DNA from: Allosphingosinicella indica
Lineage (GTDB): Bacteria > Pseudomonadota > Alphaproteobacteria > Sphingomonadales > Sphingomonadaceae
Assembly (NCBI RefSeq): GCF_900177405.1
Contig: NZ_LT840185.1
Span: 2,533,501 to 2,597,500 of the forward strand
Length of the DNA: 64,000 nucleotides
Reading direction: 5' to 3'
Part shown: positions 7,649-19,340 of the stretch, piece after piece
How the letters are laid out: each line of letters starts with the position of its first letter
Position numbering within the stretch: the stretch's first letter is position 1
Notes under the pieces: generated by a model
What the model was told of the DNA's origin: nothing
Databases searched by the model: none
What the model saw: the letters and a program-made list of their open reading frames with translations, nothing else
Position numbers and translations under genes: made by a program

Positions 7649-9823
7649 ATGGGCGCCATGTCCCGCGTCCGCGTCATCGTTCTCAACTCCGCGCTCGGCC
7701 CGCTCGATTACCGTCCGCCCAAGGATGCCGCCGTGGCGCCGGGGTCGATCGTCGTCGCGCCCTTGGGGCCGCGCCAGCTTGTCGGCGTGGTGTGGGAAGC
7801 CGAGCGCCTGCCCGCCGAGGAGGTCGAGGCCAAGCGCCTCCGCCCGCTGCTCCACGCCTATGACGTGCCGCCCATCGCCGCGCCGCTCCGCCGCCTCGTC
7901 GAATGGACCGCCGATTATTACCTCGCGCCGCTCGCTTCGGTGCTGCGCATGACCTTGCCCTCGTCGAGCGCGCTCGACGGCGCGCGCACCGTCATCGAAT
8001 ATCGCGCGACCGGCGAGGTGCCCGGTCGCATGACCCCGCAGCGCGAACAGGCGCTGGAGCGGATCGCCGGGCGGCAGGGACTGGTGCGCGAACTCGCCCT
8101 CGCCGCCGACGTATCGGACGGCGTGATCCGCGGCCTCGTCAAGGCGGGCGCGATCGCGGCGGTCGAAGTGTCGGTGGAAGACCCCTTCCCCGTCCCCGAT
8201 CCTGCTTACGCCCCGCCCGACCTTTCGGAAGCCCAGGACACTGCCGCCACCGAACTCCGTGCCGCGGTCGCCGACGGCGGCTTCGCGCCCTTCCTGCTCG
8301 ACGGCGTCACTGGCTCAGGCAAGACCGAAGTCTATTTCGAGGCAGTCGCCGAGGCACTGCGCCAGGGCCGCCAGTGCCTCGTCCTCCTCCCCGAGATCGC
8401 GCTCACCGAGCCCTTCCTCAAGCGCTTCTCGGCGCGCTTCGGCACCGAGCCCGTCGCCTGGCATTCGGGCCTCCGTCAATCGCAGCGCCGCCGCGCGTGG
8501 CGCGCCATCGCCAGCGGCGATGCCCGCGTTGTCGTCGGCGCGCGCTCGTCGCTGTTCCTCCCCTATCGCGATCTCGGGCTCATCGTCGTTGACGAGGCGC
8601 ACGAGACCAGCTTCAAGCAGGAGGACGGCGTCCAGTATCACGCCCGCGACGTCGCGGTGATGCGCGCCAAGCTGGAGGCCATTCCCGTAATCCTCGCCTC
8701 CGCCACCCCGGCGATCGAGAGCCGCCAGATGGCCGAGGCAGGCGTCTACCGCGAGTTGAAACTTCCCGCGCGCTACGGCTGCGCGACCCTCCCCGATATC
8801 GCCGCGGTCGATCTCATCGCCGATCCGCCGCCGCGCGGGCGCTGGCTCGCGCCCTCGCTCGTCGCAGCGATCGACGAGACGCTGGAGCGGGACGAGCAGG
8901 CCCTGCTCTTCCTCAACCGCCGCGGCTACGCCCCGCTCACCCTCTGCCGCGCCTGCGGGCATCGCTTCCAATGCCCCAATTGCACCGCCTGGATGGTCGA
9001 GCACCGGCTGACCGCGCGGCTCGCCTGCCACCATTGCGGCCATGTCATGCCCCCGCCGCGCGCCTGCCCCGAATGCAATGAGGAGAACAGCCTCGTCCCC
9101 TGCGGCCCCGGCGTCGAGCGGATCGCCGACGAGGTCGCCGCGCTCTTCCCCGATGCGCGCACCGCGATCGTCACTTCGGACACGATCTGGTCGCCCGCCA
9201 AGGCCGCCGAGTTCGTCGGTCGGATGGAGGCGGGCGATATCGACATCGTCATCGGCACCCAGCTCGTCACCAAGGGCTATCATTTCCCCAATCTCACGCT
9301 GGTCGGCGTGGTCGATGCCGATCTCGGCCTTTCGGGGGGAGACCTGCGCGCCGCCGAGCGCAGCTTCCAGCAGATCAGCCAGGTCTCGGGGCGCGCCGGC
9401 CGCGGCGAGAAGCTGGGCCGCGTCTTCGTCCAGACCCACGAACCCAAGGCGCCCGTCATCGCCGCGCTCGTGTCGGGCGATGCCGAGGGCTTCTACGCCG
9501 CCGAGACCGAGGCGCGCCGCGACGCCGCGATGCCGCCGTTCGGCCGCCTCGCCGGCATCATCGTCTCGTCGGAGGATCTGAATGCCGCCACCGAGACCGC
9601 GCGCCTCATCGGCCGCACCGCGCCCAGCGTCGATCAGATGGCGGTCTTCGGCCCTGCCCCCGCCCCGCTCGCGATGCTGCGCGGCCGCCACCGCCAGCGC
9701 CTCCTCGTCCACGCCGCGCGCAGCCTCGACGTGCAGGACGTGATCCGCGACTGGCTCGGCAAGCTCGACTGGCCCCGCACCGTCCGCGTCGCCGTGGACG
9801 TAGATCCCTACAGCTTCCTGTAG
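7649..9823 (+). CDS. priA: primosomal protein N' (replication restart helicase PriA)
   Basis: PriA recognises stalled forks and loads the replisome. The 724-residue protein has the N-terminal 3'-binding domain (about 1-110), a winged helix, then the superfamily 2 helicase core with Walker A GVTGSGKT at 219-226 and the Walker B DEAH box near 315. A zinc-binding insertion with eight cysteines runs from about 433 to 480 (CRACGHRF, CPNC, CHHCGH, CPEC). The RGEKLGRVFVQT region belongs to helicase motif VI. A second ATG at 7658 is also possible as start. The photolyase-like gene follows by 11 nt. Confidence 0.96.
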   Translation: MGAMSRVRVIVLNSALGPLDYRPPKDAAVAPGSIVVAPLGPRQLVGVVWEAERLPAEEVEAKRLRPLLHAYDVPPIAAPLRRLVEWTADYYLAPLASVLRMTLPSSSALDGARTVIEYRATGEVPGRMTPQREQALERIAGRQGLVRELALAADVSDGVIRGLVKAGAIAAVEVSVEDPFPVPDPAYAPPDLSEAQDTAATELRAAVADGGFAPFLLDGVTGSGKTEVYFEAVAEALRQGRQCLVLLPEIALTEPFLKRFSARFGTEPVAWHSGLRQSQRRRAWRAIASGDARVVVGARSSLFLPYRDLGLIVVDEAHETSFKQEDGVQYHARDVAVMRAKLEAIPVILASATPAIESRQMAEAGVYRELKLPARYGCATLPDIAAVDLIADPPPRGRWLAPSLVAAIDETLERDEQALLFLNRRGYAPLTLCRACGHRFQCPNCTAWMVEHRLTARLACHHCGHVMPPPRACPECNEENSLVPCGPGVERIADEVAALFPDARTAIVTSDTIWSPAKAAEFVGRMEAGDIDIVIGTQLVTKGYHFPNLTLVGVVDADLGLSGGDLRAAERSFQQISQVSGRAGRGEKLGRVFVQTHEPKAPVIAALVSGDAEGFYAAETEARRDAAMPPFGRLAGIIVSSEDLNAATETARLIGRTAPSVDQMAVFGPAPAPLAMLRGRHRQRLLVHAARSLDVQDVIRDWLGKLDWPRTVRVAVDVDPYSFL

Positions 9824-9834
9824 CGGCGCCGGGC

Positions 9835-11385
9835 GTGAACACTCTCGTCCCGATCCTCGGCGATCAGCTAAGCCCATACATCGCCTCGCTCCGCGATCTG
9901 CGCCGCGAGGATGTCGTGGTGCTGATGATGGAGGTCGCCGACGAGACGACCTACGTCCGCCACCACAAGCAGAAGATCGCGCTCATCCTCGCTGCGATGC
10001 GCCATTTCGCCGCATCGCTCGCCAAGGCCGGCTGGACGGTGGACTACGTCCGTCTCGACGAGCCCGGCAACAGCGGCAGCTTCACTGGCGAAGTCGCCCG
10101 CGCGATCACCCGCCACCGCCCCGCGTCCATCCGTATCGTCGAGGCCGGCGAATGGCGCGTGCAGCGCATGATCGAGGGCTGGAGCGCTGCCTTCGGCCTG
10201 CCCGTCGACATATTGCCCGACGACCGCTTCCTTCGCCCGCTCCCCGATTTCTTCGCTTGGGCGGCCAGTCGCCGCGAGCTGGTGATGGAGCATTTCTACC
10301 GGCTGATGCGCCGCCGCACCGGGCTTCTCATGCAGGCGGACGGCGCGCCCGTCGGCGGCCGCTGGAACTTCGATACCGACAATCGCAAGCCGCCACCCGC
10401 AGACCTCACCGCGCCGCAGCCGATGCGCTTCCCGCCCGATGCCGTCACCCGCGAGGTGCTCGCCCTCGTCGAGCGCCGCTTCTCCGGCCATTTCGGCAGC
10501 CTCGATACTTTCGCCTGGCCGGTCACCCGCGCTCAGGCGAAGCGCGCGCTCGGCCATTTCGTCCGCACCGCGCTGCCCTCGTTCGGCGCCTATCAGGATG
10601 CGATGGTGGCGGGCGAGGATCATCTCTTCCACTCGGTCCTATCGCCTGCGATCAATCTCGGCCTTCTCGATCCGCGCGAAGTCTGCGAGGCCGCGGTGGC
10701 GGCGTTTGAAACGGGCGCCGCGCCGCTCAATTCGGTCGAGGGGTTTGTCCGCCAGATCATCGGCTGGCGCGAATATATGCGCGGCCTCTACTGGCTCGAG
10801 ATGCCCGAGTTCGCTGACGCCAATGCGCTCGGCGCGGACCGGCCGCTCCCCGAATTCTACTGGACCGGCGAGACCGACATGCGCTGCCTCGCCGAATGCG
10901 TCCGCGCGACGCGCGACAACGCCCATGCGCATCACATCCAGCGCCTCATGGTGCTCGGCAATTTCGCGATGCTCGCCGGCGTCGCGCCGCGCGCGATCCA
11001 CGACTGGTTTCTCGTCGTCTATGCCGATGCCTATGAGTGGGTGGAGCTGCCCAACGTCATCGGCATGAGCCAGTTCGCCGACGGCGGCCGGCTCGGATCG
11101 AAACCCTATGCGGCGGGCGGCGCCTATATCGACCGCATGTCGGATTATTGCAGCGGCTGCCGTTACGACGTGAAGGCCAAGACCGGGCCGGACGCCTGCC
11201 CGTTCAACGCGCTCTACTGGGATTTCCTCGTCCGCAACGAAGCCAAGCTCCGCCCCAACCGCCGCCTCGCCTTTCCCTACGCCAATTGGGACAAGATGGA
11301 CGAGGAAACCCGCCTCGCCTACCGCCGCAGCGCCACCGATTTCCTCACAACTCTGGAGCCCGCGGCGCCCGGCTGGGCGCGCTGA
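9835..11385 (+). CDS. FeS-type cryptochrome/(6-4) photolyase-related protein
   Basis: This 516-residue protein matches the iron-sulfur bacterial cryptochrome/photolyase (FeS-BCP, PhrB-like) group, which repair (6-4) photoproducts using FAD and carry a 4Fe-4S cluster. The four expected cluster ligands are visible: C351 (MRCLAEC), C439 and C442 (DYCSGC), and C455 (DACPFN), with spacing like that of the Agrobacterium protein. The opening LVPILGDQLS and HHKQKIALILAAMRHF motifs are typical. The start is GTG at 9835, 11 nt after priA, so it is probably co-transcribed. Together with ada downstream it forms a DNA-repair neighbourhood. Repair versus signalling role is uncertain. Confidence 0.9.
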   Translation: MNTLVPILGDQLSPYIASLRDLRREDVVVLMMEVADETTYVRHHKQKIALILAAMRHFAASLAKAGWTVDYVRLDEPGNSGSFTGEVARAITRHRPASIRIVEAGEWRVQRMIEGWSAAFGLPVDILPDDRFLRPLPDFFAWAASRRELVMEHFYRLMRRRTGLLMQADGAPVGGRWNFDTDNRKPPPADLTAPQPMRFPPDAVTREVLALVERRFSGHFGSLDTFAWPVTRAQAKRALGHFVRTALPSFGAYQDAMVAGEDHLFHSVLSPAINLGLLDPREVCEAAVAAFETGAAPLNSVEGFVRQIIGWREYMRGLYWLEMPEFADANALGADRPLPEFYWTGETDMRCLAECVRATRDNAHAHHIQRLMVLGNFAMLAGVAPRAIHDWFLVVYADAYEWVELPNVIGMSQFADGGRLGSKPYAAGGAYIDRMSDYCSGCRYDVKAKTGPDACPFNALYWDFLVRNEAKLRPNRRLAFPYANWDKMDEETRLAYRRSATDFLTTLEPAAPGWAR

Positions 11386-11392
11386 CCAACCA

Positions 11393-11872
11393 TCAGGCGT
11401 CGGCCTCATCCCCGCCTTCGCTGCACTCCGCCGCTACCCAGCGCCCGGCGCGGTTGGAGCGCAGCGTTTCGATCTTGCCCTGCACCGGCAGCTCCAGCGT
11501 CGTCGCGAGGTTGAAGCCGGTTTCGGTATAGGTGCCGCGGATGGTCATCGAGTGGCGGGCGCTGCCGCATTGCGCGGCGACCTCGATCACCCCCGCAGAC
11601 ATCCGGTCGCGCGAGACGGTGCAGTCGCGGTCCTCGAGCGAGCGCCCGGCGAAGCTGTCGGCGGCGATCTGCTCGGGCGTGATGCACATCGAATCGCTGC
11701 CCGCGACGTCGCCGGTCGAGATCACCTGCCACTGCCCCGCGCGGATCGGACCCATATAGCCGCCCGATGCCATGATCACCGATCGGCCGTTCGGATTTTC
11801 GGCCTTGCCATCGCCCGAGCCGCAGCCCGTCAAAATCAGCAGCGGCGCCAGATAGGCGGCAGTCTTGATCAT
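11393..11872 (-). CDS. DUF3617-like lipoprotein
   Basis: A 159-residue predicted lipoprotein with lipobox LTGC at residues 15-18. The mature domain fits the DUF3617 pattern: a segment IRAGQWQVIST, a MCITPEQI motif, and paired cysteines (DRDC, AAQC, AAEC) in a small beta-rich fold. It is probably anchored in the outer or inner membrane facing the periplasm. It converges with the photolyase-like gene, only 7 nt apart, and lies 106 nt downstream of ada on the same strand. Function of the family is unknown. Confidence 0.72.
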   Translation of the reverse strand: MIKTAAYLAPLLILTGCGSGDGKAENPNGRSVIMASGGYMGPIRAGQWQVISTGDVAGSDSMCITPEQIAADSFAGRSLEDRDCTVSRDRMSAGVIEVAAQCGSARHSMTIRGTYTETGFNLATTLELPVQGKIETLRSNRAGRWVAAECSEGGDEADA

Positions 11873-11978
11873 TCGCTTGTCCCCGTCCCCATGATGTGGA
11901 AGGTCCGGCTAGAAAAGCCGCAGGGCGTCGCGGCACCGCTTCGCGACGAAGCCGCCGGGTGCCGCGACGAAGCTGCGG

Positions 11979-13100
11979 TCAGCCGAGCGGCAGCTCGCGC
12001 TCGCCACCGACGCCTTCCTTGGCGAGCAGCTTGCGCTTGCGCTCCAGCCCATAGGCATAGCCGCCGAGGCTGCCGTCGGCGCGGATCACGCGGTGGCAGG
12101 GGATGAGCACCGCGACGCCATTGTCGCCGTTCGCCGTCCCCGTCGCGCGCACCGCAGCCGGCTTGCCGACCGCCGCGGCGACTTCGGCATAGCTCCGCGT
12201 CTCGCCCGCCGGAATGCGGCGCAGCTCGCGCCATACCGCCTCCTGGAATGCGGTTCCGCGCACATCAAGCGGCAGGTCGTGCGGCTTCTCCGGCGCGTTC
12301 ACCGCCGCGATCGTCCGCTCGAGCAGCGCCGCCATAGCCGCGCCGCCGCGCTGGATTTCGGCCTTGGGGAAACGGCGGCGGAGATCCGCCTCGCCTTCGT
12401 CGAACGACAGGCGGCAGATCCCCTTGTCGGTCGCCGCGAGCAGCATCGTGCCGATGTCGGTCTCGGCCATTTCCCAGCGGATCGTCTCGCCACGTCCGCC
12501 GTCGCGCCAGGTGGAGGGCGTCATGCCGAGCCGCGCCTTGGCGTCGGCATAGAAGCGCCCCGGCCCCGAATAACCGGCATCATATATGGCGTCGGTCACG
12601 CGGTCGCTGGCTTCGAGGCTCTGCGTCATCGTCTTGGCTCTCCGGGCGCGCGCATATTCGGCCGGGGTGATCCCGGTCGCGCGCTTGAACAGGCGGTGGA
12701 AATGGTGCGGCGAATAGCCGGCCGCGGCGGCCAGCGCCTCCAGCGTCGGCGGCGATTCGGCGCCGGCGATCATCGCATAGGCGCGCTCCAGCGCTTCCTC
12801 CTCGCGGCTGAGATCGTCGGGCTTGCAGCGGAGGCAGGCTCGGAGGCCCGCCTCGCGAGCGCCCGCGCCACTGGCGAAGAAGCGGACGTTCTCGCGCTTG
12901 GGGTGGCGCGCCGCGCAAGACGGGCGGCAATAAATGCCGGTGGTCAGCACACCGGTGACGAACCGTCCGTCCGCCGTCCGGTCGCGCGCCAGCACCGCGC
13001 GCCACGCGGCATCGTCCGATGGCATGGGCTCGAGGACAGGCGGGCGCTCGTTCATGGCTGCCGGTGTAAGTTTGTCGATCCGCGTTGCAAGCTCGGCCAT
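11979..13100 (-). CDS. ada: bifunctional methylphosphotriester/O6-methylguanine methyltransferase and activator Ada
   Basis: Ada repairs alkylated DNA and, once methylated on its N-terminal zinc cysteine, activates the adaptive response. The ATG at 13100 gives 373 residues. Zinc ligands C58, C62, C89 and C92 (YCRPSC, CLRC) match E. coli C38/C42/C69/C72. An AraC-type HTH follows (about 115-200, PHHFHRLFKRATG). The C-terminal O6-alkylguanine transferase has the acceptor C335 in IPCHRVI. The ATG lies just downstream of the DUF1203 stop (13105), preceded by an AAAGGGG ribosome site inside that gene, so the two are probably co-translated. Confidence 0.94.
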   Translation of the reverse strand: MAELATRIDKLTPAAMNERPPVLEPMPSDDAAWRAVLARDRTADGRFVTGVLTTGIYCRPSCAARHPKRENVRFFASGAGAREAGLRACLRCKPDDLSREEEALERAYAMIAGAESPPTLEALAAAAGYSPHHFHRLFKRATGITPAEYARARRAKTMTQSLEASDRVTDAIYDAGYSGPGRFYADAKARLGMTPSTWRDGGRGETIRWEMAETDIGTMLLAATDKGICRLSFDEGEADLRRRFPKAEIQRGGAAMAALLERTIAAVNAPEKPHDLPLDVRGTAFQEAVWRELRRIPAGETRSYAEVAAAVGKPAAVRATGTANGDNGVAVLIPCHRVIRADGSLGGYAYGLERKRKLLAKEGVGGERELPLG

Positions 13101-13104
13101 CGGC

Positions 13105-13572
13105 TCAACCCCTTTCGATTTTCGCGAGGAAGCAGCCGTGGGCCGCGTTGTGGGCGTGGATCGATGCGATTTCCGGGTCGCCCAGCAGTTCGCGGATTTT
13201 CGCGTCTGCCTCGCCGGGCAGGGCAAGCGCGGCGGCTCTCAGCATTCCGCCTGAATCGAAAGCACGCAGCCCGAGCGTGCGTCGCGCCAGGATCGGCGGC
13301 ACCTCATCCTCGAAGCACGGCGCAAGTTCGGCATCCTCGCGAACATAAATTGCGTAGGCCGTGCGGAACGGACCGGCGCAATCGTGTGAAATATAGTTGA
13401 AGAGGATGAGGTGATCGCCCGGCGCGGCTTCGGCGAGGGATATGCGGCACGGATAGCCGGTCGGCGAATCCGATATCACGCGCATCGCGCCGCGCTCCGA
13501 CAGCGCGGCTTCGGTCATGGCGAACAGCGGCAGGAATTGCTCCCGGCTCAGTCCCTCGATTCGGTACGTCAC
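13105..13572 (-). CDS. DUF1203 family protein
   Basis: This 155-residue soluble protein matches the DUF1203 family. Typical segments are MTYRIEGLSREQF at the start, TGYPCRISL, the GDHLILFNY strand and RTAYAIYVRE, ending with the HAHNAAHGCFLAKIE motif. No signal peptide is present. It sits directly upstream of ada with a gap of only 4 nt, which suggests co-transcription, and is divergent from the atp operon. The family has no assigned biochemical role; association with ada here is positional only. Confidence 0.83.
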   Translation of the reverse strand: MTYRIEGLSREQFLPLFAMTEAALSERGAMRVISDSPTGYPCRISLAEAAPGDHLILFNYISHDCAGPFRTAYAIYVREDAELAPCFEDEVPPILARRTLGLRAFDSGGMLRAAALALPGEADAKIRELLGDPEIASIHAHNAAHGCFLAKIERG

Positions 13573-13762
13573 GGATCGGATCTCCCTTGGTCGGCGACAT
13601 CATTGGCCGGTCGGGGGGCACTTCGCGTCCCGAGGCTTGCTTTCAAAGCACGCCGCCTTGCATCCCCGTGAGGCCCCTGCTAGGGCGCCCGCGACCCATG
13701 GGGCCGCTTCGGGATAACACCCACGGCTGGCCCCCTTTTCGTATGGGCCGACATTCCGATCC

Positions 13763-13767
13763 GGAGG
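13763..13767 (+). promoter_or_regulatory. ribosome binding site deciding the GTG start of atpH
   Basis: A GGAGG motif lies 11 nt before the GTG at 13779. It supports that start over the upstream in-frame ATG at 13743, which would place the motif inside the gene. Confidence 0.7.
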
Positions 13768-13778
13768 TTACGGCGCGC

Positions 13779-15874
<2,096 letters not shown>

Positions 15875-15880
15875 CCACTT

Positions 15881-15934
15881 GTCATTCCCGCGAAAGCGGG
15901 AACCCAGATGGACCCCCGCTTTCGCGGGGGTGAC
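15881..15934. repeat. intergenic palindromic element between atpA and atpG
   Basis: A 54-base dyad begins GTCATTCCCG and ends GGGGGTGAC. It contains two hairpins, TTCCCGC/GCGGGAA and CCCCCGC/GCGGGGG, with loops of 4 nt or fewer, joined by a short linker; the outer ends are also complementary. It fills most of the 83-base atpA-atpG gap. It resembles the dispersed REP-like palindromes of sphingomonads and could stabilise or attenuate the operon mRNA. It has no T-tract, so it is not an obvious intrinsic terminator. Confidence 0.75.
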
Positions 15935-15957
15935 ACAAAGGCAGAAACGCAGCACCA

Positions 15958-16845
15958 ATGGCCAGCCTCAAGGCACTCAAGGTCCGCATCGGCTCGGTGA
16001 AGTCGACGCAGAAGATCACCAAGGCGATGAAGATGGTCGCCGCCGCGAAGCTGCGCCGTGCGCAGCAGGCCGCCGAGGCCGGGCGTCCCTATGCCCAGCG
16101 GCTCGACGCGGTGATGGCGAGCCTCGCTTCCAAGGTGGTGATCGGGCCGGAAAGCCCCAAGCTCCTCGCCGGCACCGGCAAGGATCAGGTCCACCTCATC
16201 GTCGTCGCGACTTCGGATCGCGGCCTCGCCGGCGCGTTCAACACCAACATCGTCCGCGCCGCGCGCAAGAAGGCCGATGCGCTCCAGGCGGAGGGCAAGA
16301 CCGTCCTCTTTTACCTGGTCGGCAAGAAGGGCCGCGCCGTCATCGGCCGCCTCTTCCCCAAGCAGATCATCCACCAGCACGATACCAGCGCCATCAAGCA
16401 GGTGAGCTTCGCCGATGCGCAGGCGATCGCCTCCGATCTCATCGAGATGTACGCCAACGGCCGCTTCGACGTCGCCCACCTCTTCTACGCGCGCTTCCAG
16501 TCCGCGCTGGTGCAGGAGCCGACCGAGCAGCAGATCATCCCGGTCAAGGTCGCCGAGAGCGCCGCAGCGCCCGCTTCGTCCGCCGCCGATGCCGCGGTCG
16601 AATACGAACCCGACGAGGAGGACATCCTCGCCGCGCTGTTGCCGCGCAACGTCGCCGTCCAGATTTTCCGCGCGATGCTGGAGAATGCCGCGTCCGAGCA
16701 GGGCAGCCGCATGACCGCGATGGACAATGCGACGCGCAATGCGGGCGACATGATCAACCGCCTCACCATCCAGTACAACCGCACCCGCCAGGCCGCGATC
16801 ACGACCGAGCTGGTGGAAATCATCTCCGGCGCCGAAGCGCTGTAA
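15958..16845 (+). CDS. atpG: F1F0 ATP synthase subunit gamma
   Basis: Gamma is the rotating central stalk. The 295-residue protein has the two long terminal helices, opening [20 protein letters not shown] and ending in the [15 protein letters not shown] helix. The body carries the [13 protein letters not shown] motif. An Ala- and acid-rich insertion at about residues 198-225 ([10 protein letters not shown]) is typical of alphaproteobacterial gamma subunits. It is separated from atpA by 83 bases occupied mainly by a palindrome, and from atpD by 27 bases. Confidence 0.97.
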   Translation: MASLKALKVRIGSVKSTQKITKAMKMVAAAKLRRAQQAAEAGRPYAQRLDAVMASLASKVVIGPESPKLLAGTGKDQVHLIVVATSDRGLAGAFNTNIVRAARKKADALQAEGKTVLFYLVGKKGRAVIGRLFPKQIIHQHDTSAIKQVSFADAQAIASDLIEMYANGRFDVAHLFYARFQSALVQEPTEQQIIPVKVAESAAAPASSAADAAVEYEPDEEDILAALLPRNVAVQIFRAMLENAASEQGSRMTAMDNATRNAGDMINRLTIQYNRTRQAAITTELVEIISGAEAL

Positions 16846-16854
16846 TCCGACTAG

Positions 16855-18336
<1,482 letters not shown>

Positions 18337-18339
18337 GCC

Positions 18340-19038
18340 ATGCTCGCCTTCCTGCTCTTCGCCGCGCTGCAGTCGCAGCCTGCCGACGAGACGCCGCTGA
18401 CGCTCGATTCGTCGGTCGAGGCGGCGGCGGAGGCGGAAGGTCAGAGCGCGGACACGCCTGCGGCACCGGCTGCTGACGCCCCGGCCGCCGATGCGGCGCC
18501 CGCATCGGGCGTGCCCGAAGCCGATGTGAAGGCGGTCGCCGATGCGCTGGAGACGGGCTTCCGCGCCTGCGTCCAGCAGGTCGCGAACCGCAGCCACGTC
18601 AGCCGCGCGCGCGAGGAAGCGCTCAAGAAGGAAGGCGTCGATCTCGATCAGGTCGCGCCGGAGGAAGTCGCGACCTACGGCAAGGGCCGCCTTCCCGACG
18701 ACCGGCTGGTCGCCAAGGTGACGTCCAAGACCGGCAACGTCTGGCTGACCGCCTTCCCCGACCGTCCGCAATGCATCGTCACCGTCTCCGACACCGCCGC
18801 GGCCCCCGCCGCGCGCGAGGAGATCAACACGCGCATGGCGGGCAACAAGGACTGGTCGAGCGATTCCGCACGGTCGCACACGGCCAACGGCGTCGAGCGC
18901 AAGGCGTGGACCCAGGCCGCGGGCGTTCGCGATACGCGCCTCCTCATGCAGCTCGACGGGCCGGAGGAAGCCGTCGAAGGCGGCGCCGGCATCCAGGCGA
19001 TCATGACGATCGCCTTCATCGATACGAAGGCAAACTGA
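18340..19038 (+). CDS. hypothetical exported protein encoded inside the atp operon
   Basis: This 232-residue protein is not a known ATP synthase subunit. It has a short hydrophobic start ([13 protein letters not shown]) that may be a signal peptide or anchor, then an Ala/Pro/Asp-rich linker (about 20-60). A folded domain follows with two cysteines (FRACVQQ and RPQCIVT) and a [12 protein letters not shown] strand. Its ATG lies 3 nt after the atpD stop, and its TGA overlaps the atpC ATG (ATGA), so expression is tied to F1-ATPase. High GC and codon use match the neighbours. I recognise no family; a role in the ATPase is not shown. Confidence 0.8.
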   Translation: MLAFLLFAALQSQPADETPLTLDSSVEAAAEAEGQSADTPAAPAADAPAADAAPASGVPEADVKAVADALETGFRACVQQVANRSHVSRAREEALKKEGVDLDQVAPEEVATYGKGRLPDDRLVAKVTSKTGNVWLTAFPDRPQCIVTVSDTAAAPAAREEINTRMAGNKDWSSDSARSHTANGVERKAWTQAAGVRDTRLLMQLDGPEEAVEGGAGIQAIMTIAFIDTKAN

Positions 19039-19298
19039 TGGCCGATCTCAATTTCGAACTCGTCACTCCGGAAAAGCTCGTCCGCTCGGAGACCGCTTAC
19101 ATGGTCGTCGTTCCCGGCACCGAGGGCGATTTCGGTGTGCTCGCCGGCCACGCGCCCTTCATGTCAACCGTCCGCAACGGCGAGCTTGCCATCTACCGCA
19201 GCGAGAATGGCGAGCCCGAGCGGATCGCCATCGAAGGCGGCTTCGCCGAGGTCAGCGAAAAGGGGCTCACCGTTCTCGCCGAGAAGGCCGAAGCTTAA
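19038..19298 (+). CDS. atpC: F1F0 ATP synthase subunit epsilon, short form
   Basis: At 86 residues this contains only the N-terminal beta-sandwich of epsilon ([48 protein letters not shown]). The C-terminal two-helix domain, which in E. coli inhibits ATP hydrolysis and brings epsilon to about 135 residues, is missing; the reading frame ends cleanly with TAA. The ATG overlaps the stop of the inserted gene. Inhibition of hydrolysis in such lineages is probably done by the separate zeta protein, an inference from alphaproteobacterial work. Confidence 0.95.
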   Translation: MADLNFELVTPEKLVRSETAYMVVVPGTEGDFGVLAGHAPFMSTVRNGELAIYRSENGEPERIAIEGGFAEVSEKGLTVLAEKAEA

Positions 19299-19340
19299 GG
19301 GTTAGCGTTCCGGAAACCATGTCCGTGCCAAGGCGCGGGC

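Noticed and set aside
15881-15934. Intrinsic terminator inside the atp operon
   Set aside because: Although hairpins are strong, no T-tract follows, and essential downstream subunits require read-through.
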